This document shows, piece after piece, positions 8,011-15,240 of a stretch of 15,585 nucleotides of DNA (its first letter is position 1; the number at the start of each line of letters is the position of its first letter). Below the pieces are notes generated by a model. It was not told the origin of the DNA. It did not search any database and worked only from the letters and a program-made list of their open reading frames with translations. A program made the translations under genes and the position numbers. Source of the DNA: an uncultured Rikenellaceae bacterium (lineage in GTDB: Bacteria; Bacteroidota; Bacteroidia; Bacteroidales; Rikenellaceae); NCBI GenBank assembly GCA_949284665.1, contig CASDWR010000067.1:1-15585 (forward strand), written 5' to 3'.

Positions 8011-8036
8011 GGAAGGGCGTGCCGCTTCCCCCCCCC
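8011..8036. other. Hairpin and C9 run between convergent genes
   Basis: In the 88-base gap between the ATPase gene and the convergent DUF4435 gene, GGAAG (8011-8015) can pair with CTTCC (8025-8029) around a 9-base loop, followed by a run of nine C (8028-8036). No T-run is present on either strand. It may act as a weak bidirectional terminator. Confidence 0.25.
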
Positions 8037-8057
8037 GGTCTCGAAAAATGGAACAGG

Positions 8058-9074
8058 TCAAATGGTGTCGAGATAGTTTCGGATGTCCTCTTCGAGTTTC
8101 CGGTAAAGAAAACAGTCGGTATAGTTTTCGTTGAACAACAATGTTTCGCGTACGTTGTACTGTGCATTATTGTAATTACTCTGTTCATTGCTCAGGGCAA
8201 CGCCCCGTTTGCGGGAGTTGTTGATGAGCGAGGTGGTCATCTGTTTCAACTTCGTGCATACGGCATCGAGTACGATCATCACTACATTGTCCATCAACGT
8301 GTGTCCCTGCATGAAAAGATAGGTGTTTTCGGGGGTGACACCCCGCGAGGCAAGCAACGAAACGAAAGGTGCAAATTGATGTTCGATGTCAGGATGCCGG
8401 TCACGCAGGGAAGCCAGGCGACGTTCGACCTGCCTGCGCAACCAGTCAATCGTCGCGGCGCCATTCTCTTCCACTTCCAAATAGTTGATTTTAACGCTGC
8501 TCTTGAAATCCATCAAGGTGAAAATATTCTCGGTATTGATTTGGGCCGAGTAGGCATACCAGACGAAGAGCGGATAGATCGTCTTGGAATACTCTTCGAA
8601 AAACCGGACGAAATCGAAGAGCCGGGCATCATTCTTCGTTGCCTTTACACAGATGTTGTGCAGCGACGGAGAGTAGCAGAGATAGTTTTCGGTTGCATAA
8701 GCGTAGGTGTGGAAGATGAAAGGGGAGTCGTTGATGATACGGGCCTGTTCGGTCTGGTCAGCGAAAAGGTAGTCGAAGTCGCTGTCCATACAGAGCAGCG
8801 TATCTGGAGGGGCTTGTTCGGCGATCTTCATCAAAACCTTTTTCCCTTTGGCCAGATCTTCACGCAAAGGGACCGAAATTTCGAATGTGAAGCGGTCGTT
8901 CTCGAAACGGTCGAAGATGCCCCGCCAAAAGGCAATGTCTTCATAACCTTCCACGAAAACCCGAATCAGCTTTTTCCCTTTCGGGAGCGGCAACCGTTCC
9001 GGGAGTTGCGGTGGAAGGGGGCGGTAACACTGTACACGGCAGTGTCGGTTGGTCCTTTCGTATCTTCTCGACAT
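8058..9074 (-). CDS. DUF4435 / TOPRIM-domain protein (AriB-like), stand-alone
   Basis: The product (338 residues from the chosen start) belongs, from its motifs, to the DUF4435 group of TOPRIM-fold proteins. The TOPRIM glutamate lies in RVFVEGYEDIAFW (Glu42) and the acidic metal-binding cluster in LLCMDSDFDYL (Asp97, Asp99, Asp101). The rest (YATENYLCYSPSLH, then helical segments) resembles other family members. DUF4435 is the effector domain of AriB in the PARIS phage-defence system, where it works with the ATPase AriA; no AriA-like ATPase is present in this window, so the role here is unknown. The ATG at 9074 is preferred because a -7 box ends seven bases upstream of it; an in-frame ATG at 9113 would place the promoter inside the gene. 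The first 30 residues, rich in Arg, Pro and Cys, look unconserved. It converges with the ATPase gene and diverges from the SUI1 gene. Confidence 0.82.
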   Translation of the reverse strand: MSRRYERTNRHCRVQCYRPLPPQLPERLPLPKGKKLIRVFVEGYEDIAFWRGIFDRFENDRFTFEISVPLREDLAKGKKVLMKIAEQAPPDTLLCMDSDFDYLFADQTEQARIINDSPFIFHTYAYATENYLCYSPSLHNICVKATKNDARLFDFVRFFEEYSKTIYPLFVWYAYSAQINTENIFTLMDFKSSVKINYLEVEENGAATIDWLRRQVERRLASLRDRHPDIEHQFAPFVSLLASRGVTPENTYLFMQGHTLMDNVVMIVLDAVCTKLKQMTTSLINNSRKRGVALSNEQSNYNNAQYNVRETLLFNENYTDCFLYRKLEEDIRNYLDTI

Positions 9075-9081
9075 ACGAAAG

Positions 9082-9089
9082 CAAAAATA
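9082..9089 (-). promoter_or_regulatory. Putative -7 box of the DUF4435 gene
   Basis: On the minus strand 9089-9082 reads TATTTTTG, a full match to TAnnTTTG. Only seven bases separate it from the ATG at 9074, so the mRNA would be leaderless or nearly so. It lies 11 bases from the -7 box of the divergent SUI1 gene. Confidence 0.5.
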
Positions 9090-9100
9090 CGGAAAATTAT

Positions 9101-9108
9101 TATCTTTG
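9101..9108 (+). promoter_or_regulatory. Putative -7 box of the SUI1 gene operon
   Basis: TATCTTTG matches TAnnTTTG and lies 23 bases before the ATG at 9132. No clear -33 TTTG is present; that position is occupied by the -7 region of the divergent DUF4435 promoter. Confidence 0.6.
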
Positions 9109-9131
9109 TCCATTGATTCGAACGAAAAATT

Positions 9132-9479
9132 ATGGCTGACAACGATTGGAAATCCCGATTACAGGTGGTTTACTCAACGAATCCCGACTATCAGTACAAA
9201 ACGGTCGAGCGGGAAGAGCAGGAAACGCTTCCTCCTGCAAAGCAGGATTTGCGCGTGTGGATCGATCGGCGCCATCGCGCCGGAAAACAGGTAACCTTGG
9301 TCAGGGGTTTCGTCGGAAAGGAAGAGGATTTGAAGGCATTGGCAGTCATGCTTAAGAGCCGATGCGGTGTGGGCGGATCGGCAAAAGAGGGTGAGATCAT
9401 GATTCAGGGCGATTTCCGCGATCGGATAGTGGATATTTTGATCAAGGCCGGATATCGCGCAAAAAAGGCGGGAGCGTAA
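9132..9479 (+). CDS. SUI1/eIF1-like translation factor family protein (YciH type)
   Basis: This small cytoplasmic protein (115 residues) belongs to the SUI1 family, which includes eukaryotic and archaeal eIF1 and bacterial YciH. Residues 38-110 hold the domain: RVWIDRRHRAGKQVTLVRGF, a region with LKALAVMLKSRC, then the signature CGVGGSAKEGEIMIQGD at 78-94 and a closing helix (RIVDILIKAGY). The first 35 residues are a polar tail typical of bacterial members. In bacteria the family is thought to bind the small ribosomal subunit, with a role in initiation fidelity or stress inhibition of translation; the role here is inferred from family only. The next gene starts three bases after the stop, so the two are probably one transcription unit. 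Confidence 0.92.
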   Translation: MADNDWKSRLQVVYSTNPDYQYKTVEREEQETLPPAKQDLRVWIDRRHRAGKQVTLVRGFVGKEEDLKALAVMLKSRCGVGGSAKEGEIMIQGDFRDRIVDILIKAGYRAKKAGA

Positions 9480-9482
9480 GCC

Positions 9483-12377
9483 ATGAAACGTTTGGTCCGC
9501 AAATTTTTATGGCTTGTATTTGCTTGTCTGTGCTCCGTTCCGGTGCAAGGGCAGTATTACAATACGGGCCAAGATCCGGCATCGATTCGGTGGCAGTCGT
9601 TGAAACACGACTCCGTTCGGATGATCTTTCCCGACTATTATCAATTCCAGGCCCGAAAGACTCTTTATTACATGAACGCCTTTCGGTCGGATATCCGTTA
9701 TGGCTTCTTAAAGGGGCCAATGCAGGTCCCGGTAGTTTTTAAAACCCAGAATGCCCTTTCGAATGGATTGGCAATGTGGGCCCCGCGCCGAATAGAGATG
9801 ATCGGCATGCCCGATCCGGGGTCTTATTCCGAACCTTGGCTCAAGCAACTGGCCGTACACGAATATCGCCATATGGTGCAATTCTCCAACATGAATCGTA
9901 GTACCGTAAAGGTGTTGGGCTGGTTCTTCGGCCAACAGGCGTCATTGGTCGCTTCCGGACTTTTGCCTTTCTGGTTCCTGGAAGGGGATGCCGTAATGGC
10001 CGAAACCCAGATGTCTGTCTATGGAAGGGGACTGCAACCCTCGTTTTCGATGCATTATCGGGCATTGGGTCGTGAAATCCTCGATAAGAAAAATCCCGAC
10101 AAATGGTTTTGCGGTTCTTTGCGAGATTACGTACCCAGCCATTACGAACTCGGGTATCAACTGGTTTCGTGGGCTTCGAACCACTATGATACCTATATCG
10201 GAGAGCGAATGACCGATTTCGGTTCGAAATACCCTTTCCTCCTGTTTACAAGTCAGCTCGCCCTGCGCAAATATTTCAAGACATCTTCGGGGCAACTCTT
10301 CCGTGAGACCTTTTCCGATTTGAACGACTATTGGGACCAATTGCCGCATCAGCCGGAAAGCATGACCCGGATCGAGGTGCCGGTTACTTCTTATACGACT
10401 TACTCCTATCCGCTTTGGCAGGACGATTCGACGATGATCGTGCTCAAGAGCGATCTGGACCGGACCAGCCGTTTCGTGGAGATCGATCCGGATACCGGTC
10501 GTGAACGGAGAATCGCCTATACGGGCAACATCAGTTCGCGCCCCGTTCTTGTCGATGGACGGCTCTGGTGGACGGAGTATCGGCAAAGCATCTTCTGGGA
10601 ACAGCGAGTTAATTCGCGACTTTGTTATATGGACCTCACCTCCGGACGCGTACGTACGTTGAGCGGTCCGCACATTGTATTGTATCCGACAGTTGTAGGA
10701 AACCGGCTGGCCTGGGTAGAATACGATTACGATGGGTCTTACCGGATCGTATGCGGCGAGCACCGGTTCGATTTCGGCAGGGATGTTTCGCTTCATGGAT
10801 TGGCTTACGAGGAGCGGTCCGGCAGGCTTTATTATATTGCTCTTTCAGACAGCGGCATGTGGATTGGAGCTTTGCATCCCGAATCGGGCGAACAGATCGA
10901 AGCGACTCCGGCTGCACATATTACGCTCAGCGATTTGCGGGCTTACGACGGCAAACTCTTTTTTGGCTCGATTGCATCGGGGAAGGATGAGGTATGGTAT
11001 TACGATCCGGAAACCGGATGCCAGTATCAGTTGTCGACATCTGACTACGGTTCGTTTGCCCCTTCGCTTTCGCCGTCAGGCAAACGTTTAGCTCTTACAA
11101 CATATAATCGAAACGGGTATTTGCCTGCCGTACAACCTGTACGGAATACGGCTCCCGTCCCTTATGCGTTCTTGCCCAGAAATCTTGTCAATCCACCTCG
11201 CCGGGAATGGCCGGTTGCAAAAATGGACACCGTGCGTTTTACCGAAGATCGGTGCAACGAGTCGGAAAAAAGAATCCCTGCCCGCCGCTATTCCCGTGTT
11301 GGCCACCTGTTCGACTTCCACAGTTGGGCGCCGGTCGATTTCGACCCCGATGCAATCCTTTCAGGCGGGGATGTCGACCTACATCTCGGTGTGACCGCAA
11401 TTTCGCAAAACCGACTCGGAACATCGGTTTCTTCATTCTCCTACGGATACGGCTCACTCGATGGGAGCAATGCAAAACACTCCATGTTGCGTACGAATTT
11501 CCGATATCTCGGATGGGCTCCGAAATTCGAGGTCGACGTTTTGTGGAGCGATGCGAGACAGGGTGTTTATCAGGTAGTGAAAAATCAACCCGTTCCCTCG
11601 CATCGCCATTCCTACCTCTCTCTCTCTGCCCGCAGTTGGTTGCCGTTCTGTCTGACTTCAGGTTATCGTACCCGTTTGTTGACGGCACAGGTGGAATATC
11701 AGTATCGGAATACAATGTTGTTCGACCCTTGGTCGAATCGGTATGAAACAGGTGAACACATGCTGGTGGGAACCGTACAATACAGCAGTCGATGCCGTAT
11801 GGCACAACGCGATATTCTTCCTCGTTGGGGATATCTCGTCCAGGCGTCGGTCGGTGGCAGCCCGACCGGCAGTGAGCTCTATTCCTCTTTCTGGAATCTT
11901 TACGGGCGTCTCTATTTGCCCGGAGGATGGCCTCATCACGCTCTTTCGCTTTCGGGGGCATACCAGCAAAGCATCGAAAGCGATCGATCGATCGTAGGGT
12001 ATCAGGTCCAACAACTGATACCTCGCGGATTCGGTCCTTTCAGCGCCCGCCATTTCTCCGCACTCTCGGCTACCTATTATTTGCCTGTGGCGTATCCCGA
12101 TTGGGGAATTCCTTCCGTGCTGTTTTTGCAACGGATCCGACTCGGAATCGGTGCCGATTGGGCTTCGTATGAAAGCGGTTACCGATGGTCGGTGTCACCC
12201 GACAAGGTAAATGTCTTATGGGAAAGAGATGAAATATGGTCGTACGGGGGGATCGTGTCGTTCGATATGGTCCCGTTGCGGATGCCCGAAGCAGCCGTTT
12301 GTACTTTGTCCCTTTCGCTCTTTTTCCCGAAAAACAAAGCCCCATTTTTCTCTTTGGGATTTTCGTTGCCGTTGTAA
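9483..12377 (+). CDS. Exported protein: HEXXH metallopeptidase-like domain, TolB-like propeller, probable outer-membrane barrel
   Basis: This 964-residue protein has no name I recognise. Residues 1-23 form a Sec signal peptide (KRLVRKF, a hydrophobic core, then VQG before QYYN). Residues about 30-290 resemble a gluzincin-like (peptidase MA) domain: HEYRH at 126-130 fits HEXXH, and WFLEGDAVMAET (164-175) offers Glu167 as third zinc ligand. Residues about 300-570 contain repeats of the TolB/WD40-like propeller kind (for example PLWQDDSTMIVLKSDLD and FAPSLSPSGKRLALTTYN). From about 600 to the end there are alternating aromatic strands and turns typical of an outer-membrane beta-barrel, ending FFSLGFSLPL. 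A surface or periplasm-facing peptidase or binding protein anchored in the outer membrane is an inference. The gene starts three bases after the SUI1-family gene. The start is fixed by the signal peptide. Confidence 0.85.
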   Translation: MKRLVRKFLWLVFACLCSVPVQGQYYNTGQDPASIRWQSLKHDSVRMIFPDYYQFQARKTLYYMNAFRSDIRYGFLKGPMQVPVVFKTQNALSNGLAMWAPRRIEMIGMPDPGSYSEPWLKQLAVHEYRHMVQFSNMNRSTVKVLGWFFGQQASLVASGLLPFWFLEGDAVMAETQMSVYGRGLQPSFSMHYRALGREILDKKNPDKWFCGSLRDYVPSHYELGYQLVSWASNHYDTYIGERMTDFGSKYPFLLFTSQLALRKYFKTSSGQLFRETFSDLNDYWDQLPHQPESMTRIEVPVTSYTTYSYPLWQDDSTMIVLKSDLDRTSRFVEIDPDTGRERRIAYTGNISSRPVLVDGRLWWTEYRQSIFWEQRVNSRLCYMDLTSGRVRTLSGPHIVLYPTVVGNRLAWVEYDYDGSYRIVCGEHRFDFGRDVSLHGLAYEERSGRLYYIALSDSGMWIGALHPESGEQIEATPAAHITLSDLRAYDGKLFFGSIASGKDEVWYYDPETGCQYQLSTSDYGSFAPSLSPSGKRLALTTYNRNGYLPAVQPVRNTAPVPYAFLPRNLVNPPRREWPVAKMDTVRFTEDRCNESEKRIPARRYSRVGHLFDFHSWAPVDFDPDAILSGGDVDLHLGVTAISQNRLGTSVSSFSYGYGSLDGSNAKHSMLRTNFRYLGWAPKFEVDVLWSDARQGVYQVVKNQPVPSHRHSYLSLSARSWLPFCLTSGYRTRLLTAQVEYQYRNTMLFDPWSNRYETGEHMLVGTVQYSSRCRMAQRDILPRWGYLVQASVGGSPTGSELYSSFWNLYGRLYLPGGWPHHALSLSGAYQQSIESDRSIVGYQVQQLIPRGFGPFSARHFSALSATYYLPVAYPDWGIPSVLFLQRIRLGIGADWASYESGYRWSVSPDKVNVLWERDEIWSYGGIVSFDMVPLRMPEAAVCTLSLSLFFPKNKAPFFSLGFSLPL

Positions 12378-12602
12378 GGCGGATGCCGCAGATGAAAATC
12401 CCGGTTGACGGACTTCTCGAATAGACACTTCAAAATCCATATAATCGGATGACAATCATGATGTCGTGCCGTTCCCGGACCCAAAGGATGGAAGACCTTC
12501 TTTGCCGTAATTCTGACTCTCGAATCGTCTCCCCATTTCTCTTTTCCGAAATGGATGAACCGTGTATCCCGCACGGCATGCCGTTGAGGTTTTTGGTAGA
12601 AA
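12378..12602. other. Convergent intergenic region
   Basis: These 225 bases separate the barrel-protein gene from the convergent penicillin-binding protein gene. I see no gene and no T-run terminator. A perfect 12-base palindrome, ACGGCATGCCGT (12573-12584), is followed seven bases later on the plus strand by TTTTT; with an overlapping stem CCGTG/CACGG (12560-12576) it could form alternative hairpins near the gene ends. Confidence 0.3.
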
Positions 12603-14963
12603 TCAATCGAAGAATTCGTCGTCTGGACTCTCCTCCGAAGCAGAGGGCAGCACGGCATCGTCGCAGTCGTAAGTTATTGCTCCGAGCGGAATCTCGAATC
12701 GGTCGGTCATACGGATACCTGATTCGGGGTCGGCATAGACCCGTTTCATGAACTCTCCGAAGATCGGCAAGGCCAAAGTGGAGCCTTCGCCACCCGAAGA
12801 GAGATGGACACTTTGGTCTTCACCTCCAACCCATGCGCCGGCCACCAGATGCGGGGTGACACCCATAAACCAGGCGTCCCGGTTTTTCTGTGAAGTCCCG
12901 GTCTTGCCGCCCATTTCGACACCGCTGAAACCGAATTGCCAATTGAGTCGACCCGCAGTCCCGGTTCTGACGACATTCTGTAACATTCCGAGCATCGTAT
13001 ATGCGGTCTGTTCGCTGATTGCCTCACTCGAGGTAGTGACAAATGTCGAAATCGGATTTCCCTGACGGTCTTCGATACGCGTAACGAACAACGGTTCCGT
13101 AAAGACCCCTTTGTTCGCAAAGGTGGAGTATGCTCCGACCATCTCGAAGAGCGATACCTCGGATGTGCCCAGACACAATGCATCTACCGGGTCGATGTAG
13201 CTGTGGATGCCCATCGTGTGGATGAAGTCGGCAACTGCCGGAGCCTGTTTCGCCTGTTTCATGATCCATGCGGTGTAGTTGTTGCGGCTTTTGGCCATTC
13301 CCCATTTGAGCGGATGGAGCACACCGTCGTATACTACTTCGCTCGCCTCTTTCGGTGTCCAGGCTTCGCCCGTGTATGTCTCTATCGTAGTGGGAAGATT
13401 GGGAACCATGGTGCACGGAGTCAGCCCCATATGGTCGATGGCAAAGGTATAGATGAAAGGTTTGATGGTCGATCCTACCTGCCGCTTCCCCTGCTTGACC
13501 ATGTCGTATTTGAAATAGCGGAAATCGGGCCCTCCCACATAGGCTTTCACGTAACCCGTAGATGGATCCATTGCCATAAATGATGCACGCATGATCCGTT
13601 TGTGGTGGAGAATGGAGTCGCGCGGAGTCATCAGTGTGTCGACTTCTCCCCGATAGGTGAAGATTCGCATCCGTACCGGGGTGCGAAAAGCCTTGTCGAT
13701 CTCACTCTGGCTTGCTCCTTCCTGTTTCATGCGAATATAACGATCCGTATAGCGCATTGCCTGTCCGATGATTTTTTCGATCTCATCTTTCGACAGGTCC
13801 TGAAAAAGAACCCTCGTATTGCGCCACTGTCGGTCCATGGCTGGTTGGATACTCTGTTTCAACTGTTGCCATACCGCCTCTTCGGCATACTCCTGCATCC
13901 GGGAGTCAATTGTCGTATAGATTCTCAGCCCGTCGCGATAGATGTTGTAGGGGGTTCCGTCGGGACGGCTATTCTTGTGGCACCATCCATAAAGCGGGTT
14001 GTTTTCCCATCGGGCAACCTCCTGTTCATAATCCCATTTGTTGTAGAATTGTTTACGGGTCGGTTTTTGGGCGGTCATGACCTGCCGGAGCATTTCACGG
14101 AAATAGGTTCCGCTGCCTTCGTTGTGCGACACGGGTCGGAAATCGAGTTCGATCGGCAAAGCAGACAGAGAATCACATTGCTGGCGGGTCAGGTAACCGT
14201 TTTTTCGCATTCTTTCGAGAACCGTATTCCTCCGCGCAAGCGAACGTTCGGGATTTCGTACCGGACTGTATCGCGTCGGAGCGTTCACTACCCCTACCAG
14301 TACGGCTGCTTCGGGAATGGACAGTTCGTGAGGTTCCTTGTTGAAAAACGTGTGGGCGGCCGATTTGATCCCGAAGGCGTTGCTGCCGTAGGCAACCGTG
14401 TTGAAATACATTGCCAGAATCTCTTCTTTCGTATAGTTGTATTCCAACTTTACTGCCGTGATCCACTCCTTGAACTTGGCGAGCACCAGTTTCCCTTTGC
14501 GGGCCAGAGAACTGGAATAAACTGTCGTGTCGCGTGGGAACAGGTTTTTGGCCAACTGTTGCGTGATGGTGCTGCCGCCGCCTTGTTCGCTCCGCCCCAT
14601 GGCCAGTGTTTTGACCCCAACGCGCGCCAGTGAAATGAAATCGATGCCCGAATGGGAGTAAAAACGAACATCTTCCGTCGAAATCAAAGCCGCTACCAGT
14701 GCGGGAGCCAGTTCGTCGTAGTCGACATACGATCGGTTCTGTATAAAAAACGATCCCAACAATTTCCCGTCGGCGGAATAGATTTCGGTCGCCAGGTTAT
14801 TCTTCGGATTTTCCAACTCCTCGAACGAAGGAAGTTTGCCGAATGCACCCAGAGCGGTCAGCAGAAGCATGAAACCTACCAACACGAAGGGTGCTGCCAC
14901 AATGCCCCAAAACCATCGCAAAAACTTGTGTTTCTGTCCTTCCGTTTTTATCCACTTTTTCAT
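12603..14963 (-). CDS. mrcA: Class A penicillin-binding protein (PBP1A-like), bifunctional peptidoglycan synthase
   Basis: This 786-residue inner-membrane enzyme polymerises lipid II and cross-links the stem peptides. A short basic cytoplasmic tail (KKWIKTEGQKHKFLRW) is followed by one membrane segment at about 18-41. The GT51 glycosyltransferase domain shows STEDVRFYSHSGID with catalytic Glu97, GGGSTITQQLAKNLF at 128-142, and the EEILAMYFNTVAYG block. The transpeptidase domain has the serine nucleophile in GSTIKPF (Ser498, Lys501), SRN at 559-561 and KTGTS from Lys687. All catalytic motifs are intact, and the length is normal for PBP1A. The C-terminus is an acidic tail (SASEESPDDEFFD). The ATG at 14963 sits eight bases after a -7 box, so its mRNA is nearly leaderless. 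It is transcribed divergently from asd. The gene symbol is by family analogy. Confidence 0.96.
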   Translation of the reverse strand: MKKWIKTEGQKHKFLRWFWGIVAAPFVLVGFMLLLTALGAFGKLPSFEELENPKNNLATEIYSADGKLLGSFFIQNRSYVDYDELAPALVAALISTEDVRFYSHSGIDFISLARVGVKTLAMGRSEQGGGSTITQQLAKNLFPRDTTVYSSSLARKGKLVLAKFKEWITAVKLEYNYTKEEILAMYFNTVAYGSNAFGIKSAAHTFFNKEPHELSIPEAAVLVGVVNAPTRYSPVRNPERSLARRNTVLERMRKNGYLTRQQCDSLSALPIELDFRPVSHNEGSGTYFREMLRQVMTAQKPTRKQFYNKWDYEQEVARWENNPLYGWCHKNSRPDGTPYNIYRDGLRIYTTIDSRMQEYAEEAVWQQLKQSIQPAMDRQWRNTRVLFQDLSKDEIEKIIGQAMRYTDRYIRMKQEGASQSEIDKAFRTPVRMRIFTYRGEVDTLMTPRDSILHHKRIMRASFMAMDPSTGYVKAYVGGPDFRYFKYDMVKQGKRQVGSTIKPFIYTFAIDHMGLTPCTMVPNLPTTIETYTGEAWTPKEASEVVYDGVLHPLKWGMAKSRNNYTAWIMKQAKQAPAVADFIHTMGIHSYIDPVDALCLGTSEVSLFEMVGAYSTFANKGVFTEPLFVTRIEDRQGNPISTFVTTSSEAISEQTAYTMLGMLQNVVRTGTAGRLNWQFGFSGVEMGGKTGTSQKNRDAWFMGVTPHLVAGAWVGGEDQSVHLSSGGEGSTLALPIFGEFMKRVYADPESGIRMTDRFEIPLGAITYDCDDAVLPSASEESPDDEFFD

Positions 14964-14971
14964 AACAGCAG

Positions 14972-14979
14972 CAAAGATA
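14972..14979 (-). promoter_or_regulatory. Putative -7 box of the penicillin-binding protein gene
   Basis: On the minus strand 14979-14972 reads TATCTTTG, matching TAnnTTTG. Eight bases separate it from the ATG at 14963, which implies a 5' UTR of only a few bases. A -33 TTTG is not evident. Confidence 0.6.
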
Positions 14980-15113
14980 CAACTTATCCGTGAGAAATAA
15001 CGTATATTCTTTTCGGATATTTCCCGTTTCGCCTTTTCCGGTTGTCTGTGTCTTGTCGGGGTGGGAAGGGCGTGAAGGGATCGTTTTTCGGATCCGATTG
15101 TCGGATGGCCGCA

Positions 15114-15144
15114 TTTGCGATCTCGAATATAATTTATACCTTTG
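15114..15144 (+). promoter_or_regulatory. Complete Bacteroidetes promoter of asd
   Basis: TTTG at 15114-15117 (-33 element) and TACCTTTG at 15137-15144 (-7 box) are separated by exactly 19 bases, the classical Bacteroidetes housekeeping sigma spacing. This is the best promoter in the window. The transcript would begin near 15150 and have a leader of about 87 nt. Confidence 0.8.
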
Positions 15145-15163
15145 CCGCGAGGAAACCCTTCGG

Positions 15164-15220
15164 TGCCGGATACGTGGGTTTTCCGATATCCCCGATGGAT
15201 GTTTCTGGTTGTATCCGGTA
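15164..15220 (+). other. Long-range stem in the asd mRNA leader
   Basis: CCGGATAC (15166-15173) and GTATCCGG (15211-15218) are a perfect 8-bp inverted repeat about 37 bases apart. The stem can be extended outward by a G-T and a T-A pair. It lies wholly within the predicted asd leader and ends 16 bases before the asd start codon, so it could influence translation or mRNA stability. Confidence 0.45.
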
Positions 15221-15240
15221 AAAAAATTCAGTTCATATGA
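15199..15240 (+). CDS. Possible 13-codon upstream ORF overlapping the asd start
   Basis: An ATG at 15199 opens a short frame encoding [13 protein letters not shown]. Its TGA (15238-15240) overlaps the asd ATG (15237-15239) as ATGA, the usual arrangement for translational coupling. A second, shorter frame (MDVSGCIR) starts at 15195. Such short frames occur often by chance, and the peptide has no run of regulatory codons beyond two Lys, so this is tentative. Confidence 0.2.
   Translation: MFLVVSGKKIQFI

Noticed and set aside
9075..9113. Upstream ATG (9113) for the DUF4435 gene
   Set aside because: It would place the minus-strand -7 box and the divergent promoter inside the coding region, and the extra 13 residues look like translated promoter sequence.
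7896..9116. Plus-strand open frame of 406 codons opposite the DUF4435 gene
   Set aside because: The minus strand carries recognisable TOPRIM/DUF4435 motifs; the plus frame is its antisense shadow and runs through the end of the ATPase gene.
13602..14633. Plus-strand open frame of 343 codons opposite the penicillin-binding protein gene
   Set aside because: The minus strand has intact GT51 and transpeptidase motifs; the plus frame has no family features.
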